Assembly: GCA_036703315.1 (NCBI GenBank) | Contig: DATNPH010000060.1 | Span: forward strand, 11,048 to 75,047 | Source of the DNA: DATNPH01 sp036703315 | Lineage (GTDB): Bacteria > Cyanobacteriota > Cyanobacteriia > Cyanobacteriales > Coleofasciculaceae | DNA: 64,000 nt | Reading direction: 5' to 3' | Shown here: in pieces, positions 25,455-34,413 of the stretch | Position numbering within the stretch: the stretch's first letter is position 1 | Layout of the letters: each line of letters starts with the position of its first letter | Position numbers and translations under genes: made by a program | Notes under the pieces: generated by a model | Databases searched by the model: none | Told to the model about the DNA's origin: nothing | The model's input: only the letters and a program-made list of their open reading frames with translations

Positions 25455-28267
25455 TGAGCCAATCTCCCACGAGGAGTCACGTCGAACTCTGTTTTTACGC
25501 GAAAGCCGCCATAGGTCTCAGAAAATCCATTTCGTTCCTGAATCGTGAAACCAATCCGAAGATTGGGTAAAAATCGAAAATCATAGAATAGCTCTAACAC
25601 GTCTGGAACCTTATCCCCAGCCTCTCGACGCAGCTGATCATTGGATAAGCTTCGACCATAAGCTAATCCTAGTCGGTCATTCTGGGTAAACAAATCCAAG
25701 AAATTAAGCCCGATACTGTAGGTATCTGCCCCTAGAGCCACTGCACGATTTTCGTAGCGACCATAGCGACCAAACAGTCCCATGTTCAGTTGAGGAACAA
25801 AGACTTCTGCATTGATACCGTAGGACTGTTCACGATCCGATGGCAATAGTCCAAATTGATCTGTGCCCCTACGAATTCGGAAAATTTCTCGGAACCCATC
25901 CCGTAAACCAGCATCTTGATCGGAGGCATAAGTACCACGAATAATTGCATTGCCATAGCGGATACCGATTTCTCCAGCAAATCCATCTAGGGAGAAGTCA
26001 CCAATATTCTGAGCCGATGAGAAGACGGCTGCTTTGGCCTCAATATTATCCGTCAAAGTCCAATTAACCAGAACGCCTGGGCGAGACGAAATTCCAGTCG
26101 TACTCAAGGCGGAATTAGTCTGAAAAATTGGGTTAAAGAAGTCTCTTGCCCCATCTTTAGCAAAGCTGTTGCGATCAAAGTAGGATGTTAAATCTAACTG
26201 ACCCACTACAAAGCGAAGGTTAGGCACGTCGGCAAAAGGAGCAGCCGCAAAATAAAGCTGATTAATATTCAACCCCTCTCCACGGGAGTCAGCAAAGATG
26301 TCTTCCCCAGTAATCAGATCGAGAGTGGCACCAAACTGCAATTGAGGATTAAGGGGATAAAGCCCAGACAGGCGTGCTCGTGCTGAGGATTGGTCGCCTT
26401 GGTTTATGTAAATTCCCTGTAGTTGTAACGAAGGTTCAGTCAAAGCTGTTCTACGACTCAGGGAGGGTTGTTGAGTGGATGGCACCTCTCCTAACTTGCT
26501 TGTAGGAGTGGCAGGTGGTGGGGTGAAGTTTGGGTTAGGAGGATTAGGGGGTAGTGGCTGAGTTTGTTGGAAGTTAGGGGGCTGTCCTCCAGCTGGATTG
26601 TAGTTATTAAAACCTGCTGGGTTGGGCGGGATGGGAGCAGGCTGGGGCGGCGCAGTTTGTGGTAAGTATGGGGATTGCCCTACGGTTGGATTGTAATTAT
26701 TAAAACCTACTGGGTTGGTTGGGAGGGGTGGTGCAATTTGTGGTGAGTATGGGGACTGCCCTACGGTTGGATTGTAATTATTAAAACCTACTGGGTTGGT
26801 TGGGAGGGGAGCAGGCAGGGGTGGCGCAGTTTGTGGCGAGTAGGGAAACTGCCCCGCAGCTGGATTATAGCTATTGGCACCCATGGGCAGCGCTGTTGCT
26901 GGTACTGGCATCAAGAGCACAGTTTGGGGTAAGTAACTAGGCTGCCCCCCAGCTGGATTGTAGCTATTGCCACCCGTGGGCAGCGCCGTTGCTGGCACTG
27001 GCATTAAGAGCACAGTTTGGGGTAAGTAACCAGACTGCCCCGCAGCTGGATTATAGCTATTGCCACCCGTGGGTAGCCCCGTTGCTGGCACTGGCATTAA
27101 GAGCACAGTTTGGGGTAAGTAACCAGGCTGCCCCGCAGCTGGATTATAGGTATTGCCACCCGTGGGCAGCGCCGTTGCTGGTACTGGCATTAAGAGCACA
27201 GTTTGGGGTAAGTAACCAGGCTGCCCCCCAGTTGGATTGTAGTTATTAAAACCTGCTTGGTTAGGCGGGAGGGGAGCAGGCAGGGGCAGCGCAGTTTGTG
27301 GTGAATAGGGAAACTGCTCTACGGTTGAATTGTAGCTACTGGTACCCATCGGCAGCGCCATTGCTGGCACGGGTACCAAGAGTATAGTTTGTGGGAAGTA
27401 AGGAGACTGTCCCCCGGTTGGGTTGTAGGTATTGGCACCCATCGGCAGCACCGTTGCTGGCACTGATGGAGTTTGTGGAAAGGAAGGAAGCTGCCCCAAC
27501 GTTGGATTAGAGGGATTAGAATCCACAGAACTCGGAGTTGGTTGCACTAACGGAGAAAGTGGGGTTTGTAAGAAGTAAGGGAGTTGCGCCAATGCTGAAT
27601 TAGAGCTATCGGAAGGCACCATCGGCATTGGAGAGGGGACTGCCTGGCTACAGATCGTTTCGCTAGTACAGCCAATCTGACTCACTGCTGACATTCGCTG
27701 TGAACCCAGATTAGAATTATCCGCACTTTTTGGAGTAACTGATGATTCCTTGCTGACTGAAGTGGAACTGGGCTGGACAACTGGTGGCGCGGCCAGTTGG
27801 GGCGATGAGGTTGCCGGAACCTCTCCTGACAAAGGCTCAACTACTGTATCCCCTTGGACTAAAGCCAACAATTCCCTACCCTTCGGATTCTCCTCTAGAG
27901 TACGAGATAGTTCCGTGATGCTCGACGAATCCGCTAACTCCTCCGAAGTCGCTGCGCTACCGCTAACATTCTTTTGAGCCAGGGATTCCTTGAAATGATT
28001 AGGTTGAGATGCCTGACTCTGCTCTAAACGCGTTGCCTGTTGTTCAGGAAGATTGGCTTGAGCGGGTTGAATGGTGCTTCCTCCCAACTCAAAAAAAATG
28101 GCGACTGACCCAACACCAAGTAAATTAATCGATATCAGCGAACTCAATGCAGAGAATCGAGGGCAATTAGGGAGGATTGATGTTATTGCCAGGGTTGTTT
28201 GGCTGATAAATCTTTGCCCTACACCCTGTGGCCACTTCAGCGAAGAGAGTGGTATTCGGCGACTCAT
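25451..28267 (-). CDS. Pro-rich repeat outer-membrane beta-barrel protein
   Basis: A 938-residue protein. The N-terminus has a long basic lead and a hydrophobic signal ending near PAQA. Residues about 230-600 are Pro/Gln/Asn/Tyr-rich repeats of about 31 residues (93 bp), centred on YNPAAGQPGYLPQTVLLMPV. The last ~330 residues look like an outer-membrane barrel: alternating amphipathic strands, many aromatic and Gly residues, and porin-like phrases such as FVVGQLDLTSYFDRN. Paired with the coupled TPR gene it could be the channel half of a split BcsC, comparable to AlgE with AlgK. The ATG is preferred to a TTG at 28309, whose own AGGAGG lies inside codons 3-4. Confidence 0.75.
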   Translation of the reverse strand: MSRRIPLSSLKWPQGVGQRFISQTTLAITSILPNCPRFSALSSLISINLLGVGSVAIFFELGGSTIQPAQANLPEQQATRLEQSQASQPNHFKESLAQKNVSGSAATSEELADSSSITELSRTLEENPKGRELLALVQGDTVVEPLSGEVPATSSPQLAAPPVVQPSSTSVSKESSVTPKSADNSNLGSQRMSAVSQIGCTSETICSQAVPSPMPMVPSDSSNSALAQLPYFLQTPLSPLVQPTPSSVDSNPSNPTLGQLPSFPQTPSVPATVLPMGANTYNPTGGQSPYFPQTILLVPVPAMALPMGTSSYNSTVEQFPYSPQTALPLPAPLPPNQAGFNNYNPTGGQPGYLPQTVLLMPVPATALPTGGNTYNPAAGQPGYLPQTVLLMPVPATGLPTGGNSYNPAAGQSGYLPQTVLLMPVPATALPTGGNSYNPAGGQPSYLPQTVLLMPVPATALPMGANSYNPAAGQFPYSPQTAPPLPAPLPTNPVGFNNYNPTVGQSPYSPQIAPPLPTNPVGFNNYNPTVGQSPYLPQTAPPQPAPIPPNPAGFNNYNPAGGQPPNFQQTQPLPPNPPNPNFTPPPATPTSKLGEVPSTQQPSLSRRTALTEPSLQLQGIYINQGDQSSARARLSGLYPLNPQLQFGATLDLITGEDIFADSRGEGLNINQLYFAAAPFADVPNLRFVVGQLDLTSYFDRNSFAKDGARDFFNPIFQTNSALSTTGISSRPGVLVNWTLTDNIEAKAAVFSSAQNIGDFSLDGFAGEIGIRYGNAIIRGTYASDQDAGLRDGFREIFRIRRGTDQFGLLPSDREQSYGINAEVFVPQLNMGLFGRYGRYENRAVALGADTYSIGLNFLDLFTQNDRLGLAYGRSLSNDQLRREAGDKVPDVLELFYDFRFLPNLRIGFTIQERNGFSETYGGFRVKTEFDVTPRGRLAQ
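26620..27480 (-). repeat. In-frame 93 bp tandem repeats
   Basis: The landmark AGCTGGATT recurs with 93 bp spacing (for example 26951 and 27044). About four near-identical units lie at 26870-27240, with more diverged units on both sides. They encode a 31-residue Pro-rich motif. The near-identity at DNA level means recent expansion or gene conversion, and copy number is likely to vary between strains. Confidence 0.85.
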
Positions 28268-28419
28268 ATTACTTGTGTTTAATTCCTGCTGAACTACCCT
28301 CCTTTGCAAGCCTAGGTATAGGGGTTCATCAGTTTACACTTATTTAACAACAGCTGATACTAAGTTGCAATCATGTTAGGTTGGAAAGCTTATTGAGTAA
28401 AGATATGGGTAGAAGGTAA

Positions 28420-28540
28420 TTTCATCTCCTTCCTACCCCATCTCCCCACATTAGGTAGCTAGCCACAAGCAAAATGGTGATTTCATCTCCGTCCTCCCCC
28501 ATCTCCCCGCATTATGTAGCTAGCCACAAGCAAAATAGTG
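28420..28540. repeat. Two 61 bp direct repeats upstream of the barrel gene
   Basis: TTTCATCTCC starts at 28420 and 28481; both copies continue through a C-rich stretch to GTAGCTAGCCACAAGCAAAAT. They fill most of the gap between the coiled-coil protein gene and the barrel gene. Their role is unknown. Confidence 0.8.
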
Positions 28541-28567
28541 TAGTGGCAAACATAAAGGTATGCAGTA

Positions 28568-29311
28568 CTAAAGCATGTGTTGAGTAGATACTGCCTCCTC
28601 AGACTCTACGGCTAGTGGCGTTGCAGCAAGAGCCATTTGTAAAGACGCCATCTGAGCCATAATTTGTTGGAGTTGAGTGTGGAGTTGTTCCACATCTTTA
28701 GGTGTAACTGATTGAGCCTGATTAGATAGCTCGATCGCATTCTTCGTCCGAGCGAAGCCTAGGAACGTTTGACTACTGACAAATCGCTGCGCTGCTGCTT
28801 GCACGGAGACTGGGCGTGCTTCCACAGGTAGAGCTTCAACGGGTTGAGTTGTAATCACGAGGGGTTCAACTTGATTAGAAGTAGCAAGGCTTGCTGCGGG
28901 TGCCTTTTCTGCTAGCTGTGGTGTCACTTCCTCATCCAAAAACACCCTCAGTCCAGAAGCTTCTAGCCGGGATTCCGACAATTTGAGTTCCTCTAACAAT
29001 TCTTCTTTTTCCTTAAGGTTTTGCTCCAGAGTCGATAGTTTTGCCTCCACTTGAGATGATTGGCGGGAAGAGACCTGCCAGCCTAGAACAGCGACATTAG
29101 CGATGCCTACTCCTAAACTGATTAGACCTGCCAAACCCAGGTAAGGAGCCGCAATATCTTTGAGTTGACCTTGATACACTTGCTCTTGTTGCACTTGGAT
29201 CATTACAGGTTTTGAGCCGAAGATAGCTAGTGGTAAAGTCAGTGCGCCAAAAACTGCTGCCGAAAGCACTACTGGTGTGAGCACAAATTTCTTGAGTGGA
29301 GACCTAGACAT
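28568..29311 (-). CDS. Hypothetical membrane protein with coiled coil
   Basis: A 247-residue protein of unrecognised family. Visible: a TM helix near residues 9-31, a second at about 55-80 (LGLAGLISLGVGIANVAVLGW), a heptad coiled coil (about 84-118, VEAKLSTLEQNLKEKEELL), then a low-complexity Ala/Val/Pro region and a second short helical segment. It lies first in the minus-strand series leading to the cellulose genes, about 300 bp before the barrel gene, so it may belong to the exporter system, but nothing in its sequence proves this. Confidence 0.65.
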   Translation of the reverse strand: MSRSPLKKFVLTPVVLSAAVFGALTLPLAIFGSKPVMIQVQQEQVYQGQLKDIAAPYLGLAGLISLGVGIANVAVLGWQVSSRQSSQVEAKLSTLEQNLKEKEELLEELKLSESRLEASGLRVFLDEEVTPQLAEKAPAASLATSNQVEPLVITTQPVEALPVEARPVSVQAAAQRFVSSQTFLGFARTKNAIELSNQAQSVTPKDVEQLHTQLQQIMAQMASLQMALAATPLAVESEEAVSTQHML

Positions 29312-29766
29312 AGAGATAGTTTCCCACTGACGAGTTTCAAGTATTAGTTGTGATGCTTCAAGCTAGGGGTTAGGAGAATTCAACTGTTTAAGCTAACTAC
29401 CGCACCTCGCTGAAAAGTTCGTAGAAGAGATGGCAGTCGCATGAACTTCCTACTGGCTTCAACTTTTAAAGTTAGTGGCTATAGCAGCACTTTTGCGTAA
29501 AGCGTTGATAAATTATCAGGAATTTTTGCAAAGTTTTGATAAAGAAATACTTGCTCGCTTGATCTATGCCCATTGATGTATTAACATCTGTCTTTAAATC
29601 TATCTTTAGATAGTCGTAATCTAGAAAAAGCTTAGTCTAATTACAAAGACTCTACATCAATACGGTAACAGCTAAACACAACACTTAGAGCTGTTGTGTT
29701 CCAATTAGGATTAGCATGCCGAGCCTTGCTAGCCCTAGCAGAAAAGGCTGCATAAGGTATCAGCTC
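29312..29766. other. Gene-free stretch with probable promoter of the cellulose series
   Basis: No supported gene. The sequence is AT-rich with stops in all frames and would contain the minus-strand promoter of the 28.6-29.3 kb gene; no unambiguous promoter was identified. Confidence 0.4.
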
Positions 29767-29855
29767 AGGACTTACGCAAATTTACTGTTGAACCACCATG
29801 TGAGGGGCGAGGCATGTCTCGTCCCTACACTATGGAGCATCTTTGCGTAAGTCCT
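29767..29855. mobile_element. 89 bp MITE with perfect 14 bp terminal inverted repeats
   Basis: AGGACTTACGCAAA (29767-29780) is the exact complement of TTTGCGTAAGTCCT (29842-29855). An inner imperfect hairpin (GGGGCGAGG against TCTCGTCCC) lies between them. There is no coding capacity. A similar end, GTAGGACTTACGCA, occurs at 50501-50514. Confidence 0.8.
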
Positions 29856-30332
29856 AAAGATAATCGTCATTCAAAATACATCTGTGCTTCTGTGCGTTCC
29901 ACCCCGTTCTGGCGATCAGCATGATGCAACTAAAATGCTGAATAGCTTATTAATGGATTTGAAGTACACAATGCTTGTAGAGGCACACGGCTGTGTGCCC
30001 TTAGCCGTATTGCACTGAATTGAAAACTGCTGGAAATTGCCCAATCTACATTGTTTTGTCAGTACTCGGAGGTCAGTCGCCACTAACCACAGCCTCTGAC
30101 AAAAAGGACTTGAGTAGATGCGCAGGAGAAATGCCAGGGCACTTGTTGGGTGCCCTTGTCAGGCAATAAATAAAGTAGGAGGAATAGCATTTTGGATGGA
30201 TTGCACGACAGTACAGTTTCGATCATCTCTGACTTCAAACGAGGTCTCATTACGAGATCGCCAAACTTCTCCAATCCAAAATCTGCACGATCACCAAATC
30301 GAACATCCAAAATCACTCTTCCCAATCCCTAG
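29856..30332. other. Gene-free stretch downstream of ugd
   Basis: No supported gene. It contains a GGCACACGGCTGTGTGCC hairpin near 29985-30001 and short overlapping ORFs on both strands that show no domain, start signal or codon support. Confidence 0.4.
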
Positions 30333-31724
30333 TTATCGACCGATGCCCAGGAAGCGGAAACCCGCCGTTTCTAGCACTTCGCGATCAAGAAAATTGCGCC
30401 CATCAATCATCACAGGATTGTTCATCAGCTTCGCCATCTTGTCATAGTCCAGCCTGCGGAATTGCTCCCAATCTGTGACGACGACTAAAGCATCACAGCC
30501 ATCTGCCAACCGTTCTGGGTCAGTCTCTACAATCACTCCCGATAATCCATGACGCATTCCGGTTTGGGAAATAATCGGGTCATAGGCTTTGACTTTTGCT
30601 CCCAGCCGATTCAACTGCTCAATGAGATTCAGTGCTGGGGCATCCCGTAGGTCATCAGTGTCAGGCTTGAACGTTAAGCCCAAAAGCCCAACCGTTTTTC
30701 CTTTGAGGATTTTCAGTTCCTGCTGGAGTTTTTCCACAGCAATCAAACGCTGACGCTGGTTGACACTTACCGTGGATTTGAGCAATTGGGCTTCGTAACC
30801 GTAATCATCAGCGGTATGAATTAAGGCTAAGACATCTTTGGGGAAGCAGGAACCGCCCCAGCCAATTCCCGCTTGCAAAAACTTGTTACCAATACGGGAG
30901 TCTAAACCAATACCTTTAGCGACTTGGGTAACATCAGCACCGACGCGATCGCAAATGTTAGCGACTTCATTGATAAAGCTAATTTTCGTAGCCAAAAACG
31001 CATTTGCCGCGTACTTAATCATCTCTGCCGAGTTGACATCCGTAACTACCACGGGTACAGAAGGTAGTGATTTATCCTCTGCCACCTGGCGCTCTACGAT
31101 TGGATCATAGAGTTCCTGCATCATGGTGATCGCACGTTTACTTGTGCTTCCCAGCACAATGCGATCAGGATTAAATGTGTCGTAAACCGCTGAGCCTTCA
31201 CGCAGAAACTCAGGATTACTAACTACATCAAAATCAGCCGCAATGGCTTCTAATGGCTTATCCTCAGGCACGCCACCCGCCGGCACCAGAGTTTTTTGGC
31301 GTTCAACAACGCCATCAAGCACAATCATGCGTACCCAGTCACCCGAACCAATCGGTACTGTTGACTTATTCACAATCACCTTATAGCCACCGTTTAGATT
31401 GGCACCAATACCACGGGCAACCGCTTCGACGTACCGTGTATCGCTTTCACCCGTTGGTAAGGCAGGTGTTCCTACCGCAATAAATAAAATTTCGCCGTGA
31501 GCTACTCCAGCCGCTAAGTCTGTGGTAAACTCCAGATTTCCTGTCTGAGACGCCGCTTGCATGATTTCTGACAGTCCTGGCTCATAGATGGGCGATTGCC
31601 CAGCTTTCATGAGTTTGACTTTTTCTTCGTTGTTATCTACACAAATGACGTGATGACCGATATGAGCTAGGCAAGCACCAGTTACTAAGCCTACATATCC
31701 AGTACCAATGACACAAACGCGCAT
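30333..31724 (-). CDS. ugd: UDP-glucose 6-dehydrogenase
   Basis: A 463-residue enzyme that oxidises UDP-glucose twice with NAD+ to UDP-glucuronate in the cytoplasm. The N-terminal Rossmann motif is GTGYVGLVTG, and the catalytic Cys (about residue 293) is in GWGGSCFPKDV. Length is normal. It follows the UDP-glucuronate decarboxylase gene by 119 nt on the same strand, making a two-step supply of UDP-GlcA and UDP-xylose for extracellular polysaccharide. Confidence 0.95.
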   Translation of the reverse strand: MRVCVIGTGYVGLVTGACLAHIGHHVICVDNNEEKVKLMKAGQSPIYEPGLSEIMQAASQTGNLEFTTDLAAGVAHGEILFIAVGTPALPTGESDTRYVEAVARGIGANLNGGYKVIVNKSTVPIGSGDWVRMIVLDGVVERQKTLVPAGGVPEDKPLEAIAADFDVVSNPEFLREGSAVYDTFNPDRIVLGSTSKRAITMMQELYDPIVERQVAEDKSLPSVPVVVTDVNSAEMIKYAANAFLATKISFINEVANICDRVGADVTQVAKGIGLDSRIGNKFLQAGIGWGGSCFPKDVLALIHTADDYGYEAQLLKSTVSVNQRQRLIAVEKLQQELKILKGKTVGLLGLTFKPDTDDLRDAPALNLIEQLNRLGAKVKAYDPIISQTGMRHGLSGVIVETDPERLADGCDALVVVTDWEQFRRLDYDKMAKLMNNPVMIDGRNFLDREVLETAGFRFLGIGR

Positions 31725-31843
31725 GGGGCTAGTCCTCGCTAATACAAGATAGGAGTCAGGGAAGCCTCATTGTCCAAATATTATGGCTTAGGCACCCTGT
31801 TGGAATATTTTGAATTTCAGCACCCTGAGTTAAGCCAGATTAA

Positions 31844-32800
31844 TTAAATCGAAGCTAGGTGTTGTTTCTCAACTGAGGCGACGCGATTCCGAAAATCTTC
31901 TACCGTGAGTTTCAACCCCTCTTGTAAGGGTACAGTAGGTTGCCAACCCAGCAAAGACTGTGCTTTGGTGATGTCCGGTCGGCGGCGTTGCGGATCATCC
32001 TGAGGTAGTGGTTTAAAGATAATTTCCGCATCAGGATTCACCAACTTCTGAACAGCTTGAGCCAGTTCCAAAATTGTGTATTCTTCGGGATTTCCTAAAT
32101 TAACGGGTCCAGTATAGTCCCCATTCATTAACCGCATTAGTCCTTCTACTAAGTCAGAAACATAGCAGAAGCTGCGGGTTTGGGAACCACTGCCATACAC
32201 CGTTAATGGAATACCTTTGAGACTTTGTACTATAAAGTTACTGACTACTCGACCGTCATTTTCGAGCATGCGAGTGCCGTAAGTGTTAAAAATTCTCACA
32301 ACACGAATTTCTACATCGTTTTGCCGATGGTAGTCAAACGCTAACGTTTCCGCAACTCGCTTGCCTTCGTCATAACAGCTACGAGGACCAATTGGATTAA
32401 CATTGCCTCTGTACTCTTCTGACTGAGGATGTACCTCTGGATCACCGTAAACTTCTGAGGTGGAGGCTAAAAAGAATCTTGCTTTTACCCGTTTGGCTAA
32501 CCCCAGCATGTTCAGGGTGCCCATGACATTGGTTTTGATTGTCTTAACTGGATTGTATTGGTAATGAACGGGTGAAGCCGGACAAGCAAGATGGTAAATT
32601 TGGTCAACTTCTAACCGAATTGGTTCAGTGATGTCGTGGCGGATCAGTTCAAAGTTCGGATGATTTAGCCATTGAAGGATGTTGCGCTTGTGGCCAGTAT
32701 AGAAATTATCTAAACAAATAACTTCGTGCCCTTGTGCCATTAACCGATCAATCAGATGGGAGCCAATGAAACCAGCACCACCCGTAACCAAGATTCTCAT
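31844..32800 (-). CDS. uxs: UDP-glucuronate decarboxylase (UDP-xylose synthase)
   Basis: A 318-residue short-chain dehydrogenase of the Uxs type: Rossmann motif GGAGFIGSHL, catalytic Y143-D-E-G-K147 and the Uxs-typical PASPVHYQ. It converts UDP-glucuronate to UDP-xylose. The adjoining ugd gene makes its substrate. A dTDP-glucose dehydratase is less likely because of the YDEGK and PASPVHYQ signatures. Confidence 0.9.
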   Translation of the reverse strand: MRILVTGGAGFIGSHLIDRLMAQGHEVICLDNFYTGHKRNILQWLNHPNFELIRHDITEPIRLEVDQIYHLACPASPVHYQYNPVKTIKTNVMGTLNMLGLAKRVKARFFLASTSEVYGDPEVHPQSEEYRGNVNPIGPRSCYDEGKRVAETLAFDYHRQNDVEIRVVRIFNTYGTRMLENDGRVVSNFIVQSLKGIPLTVYGSGSQTRSFCYVSDLVEGLMRLMNGDYTGPVNLGNPEEYTILELAQAVQKLVNPDAEIIFKPLPQDDPQRRRPDITKAQSLLGWQPTVPLQEGLKLTVEDFRNRVASVEKQHLASI

Positions 32801-33105
32801 AAGTTTTAAACAAGTACACCAATGTAGCAGCGCTTTTTTTTTAAGCGCCCTGAGCTATAAGATGCCACAATTTTAGGGACTAGAACCAAGATAAATTTAA
32901 AGACTGTGTAAAGATAAACTCAATGAATATTAATCTATTTCAACATTTTAATAACTATAGCTATCCTCTGCTAGTTGGACTGACCACAGAGCCTTTTCCA
33001 ATCAGTTAGTAAAATGGCATCCATGAAAGAAGGTTGAAGTCAACAAATACTCTCAATTGAGAATTCAACTTGGTGCTGAGACCTTGAGTGTTTAAAACTT
33101 GCAAT

Positions 33106-33143
33106 CAACAGGGAAGGCGAGGTACACCTCGCCTTCCCTGTTG
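33106..33143. terminator. Perfect 18 bp palindrome downstream of the O-acetylation genes
   Basis: CAACAGGGAAGGCGAGGT pairs perfectly with its complement across only AC. It lies 86 bp after the minus-strand stop of the SGNH gene, in a 428 bp gap with no gene. It lacks a T-run, so it may be an atypical terminator, an mRNA end stabiliser or a dispersed repeat. Confidence 0.55.
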
Positions 33144-33228
33144 ACCTTTTCTGCGCTAACCTGTACTGGTTTCCGGCGCGAAACTCAGGAAACTCTGACT
33201 CCTAACGTCTTAAATGATTAGCAGCTTA

Positions 33229-34413
33229 CTAGGAAGCAGATAAAGCCCCTGATCCGCTCCGGTGAAAATGCTCGTTGATCAACTTCAGTACGGCTTCTGA
33301 TATGGATTTGTTGGCACTCTCGGTGAAGTGTCCATCAGCAACAAAGTTGCTGACATCAGTAGCTGGAGCAATATTATGGCTACTTACGTAGGGAATTGAA
33401 TCCTTTTCTAAGGTCGGCTTTAGCGCCTGGAACAAATGGTCGTCATATCCCCGATCATTCAGAATCAGCACAATTGGAAGTTTGCCATCACGTTTGACCA
33501 TTGCGGCGAAATCGCTAACCATTGCCCTTAAAACCGGACTATCTGTTTGGGCATTGAAGCCAGCTGAAGTATGAGTTTGACTTGTAATTGTTGTTTGATG
33601 GCGCTGTGCCCAAGCTCTGCGAATCAGACGTACTAGTACAGAATTATCTAGCCAATTGTGCTTGAACAGAAATGAGTTGTAGAATTCATCGCCTTGTTGC
33701 ATCTGAGTGACAAATGCATCCCACTGTTGCTTGTCATGGAGGGCAGCACGGAGTTGAGCAAGCGATAGAATCTTTGGCCATATTGCCTTCAGTTTCCCGT
33801 CTTCCACCAAGTATCGTGGGTAGGTGTAAGGAGCAGGACCTTCAAACTGCCAAGTCATGCCGTTCATGGTTCTGAGAGCTTTGACGCTGGAAGCGAGGAC
33901 TCCTAGAATTGCCACATCAGCTTGGAGGTTAGCCCGATCTAAATTGTAGGCGGCAAATGAGTAGTTAGGGGGAGCTGCGGGACCAGCGATCGCTCTGATC
34001 GCAAGCTTAGAATCCATCGCCTCCATTGCCTCGCCTACGTGATTTGAGAATGACATGCCGTAGATGGCAACAAGCAAGTCTTTACCTGGAACACGGCTGA
34101 CAGGTAGATTTAATTTTTTCCATAATTCTGGGTCCAACCAGCCAGCTACTGCCAGCGATGAACTCGATTCATCGGTGGAACCAACCATCCGTGCGAGTTT
34201 TCCCTCGACAGAGCGCCCATATTCAAAATAGGTGTTAAGTTGACCAGCAGAAGTTACGCGAGGGTCTGACGGATAGGGGAAGAGAAAGTTGATTGAAACG
34301 TCGAACACCACTAGGAACAACAGAATCCACAGTCCCGTCAAGACAGCCTTACTGATTCTTTTTTTGCTTGCAGGTGGCTTAGAACTGGGAATAGATAAAC
34401 TGGGCAGGTGCAT
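33229..34413 (-). CDS. SGNH-like protein, probable polysaccharide O-acetyltransferase partner
   Basis: A 394-residue protein with one N-terminal TM anchor (VLTGLWILLFLVVFDVSINF) and a large extracytoplasmic domain. Ser121 in YGMSFSN and D360-G-H-F (Asp-x-His type) fit an SGNH hydrolase or AlgJ/AlgX-like acetyltransferase fold. It overlaps the upstream MBOAT gene by 35 nt. The likely job is to transfer acetyl groups, passed across the membrane by the MBOAT protein, to an exported polysaccharide. The acceptor is not shown by the sequence. Confidence 0.7.
   Translation of the reverse strand: MHLPSLSIPSSKPPASKKRISKAVLTGLWILLFLVVFDVSINFLFPYPSDPRVTSAGQLNTYFEYGRSVEGKLARMVGSTDESSSSLAVAGWLDPELWKKLNLPVSRVPGKDLLVAIYGMSFSNHVGEAMEAMDSKLAIRAIAGPAAPPNYSFAAYNLDRANLQADVAILGVLASSVKALRTMNGMTWQFEGPAPYTYPRYLVEDGKLKAIWPKILSLAQLRAALHDKQQWDAFVTQMQQGDEFYNSFLFKHNWLDNSVLVRLIRRAWAQRHQTTITSQTHTSAGFNAQTDSPVLRAMVSDFAAMVKRDGKLPIVLILNDRGYDDHLFQALKPTLEKDSIPYVSSHNIAPATDVSNFVADGHFTESANKSISEAVLKLINEHFHRSGSGALSAS

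Noticed and set aside
26620..27480. Non-coding satellite repeat
   Set aside because: The 93 bp units are in frame inside a long CDS and encode a regular Pro-rich motif.
30083..30447. Overlapping small ORFs on both strands downstream of ugd
   Set aside because: No start signal or domain; the plus-strand one runs antisense into ugd.
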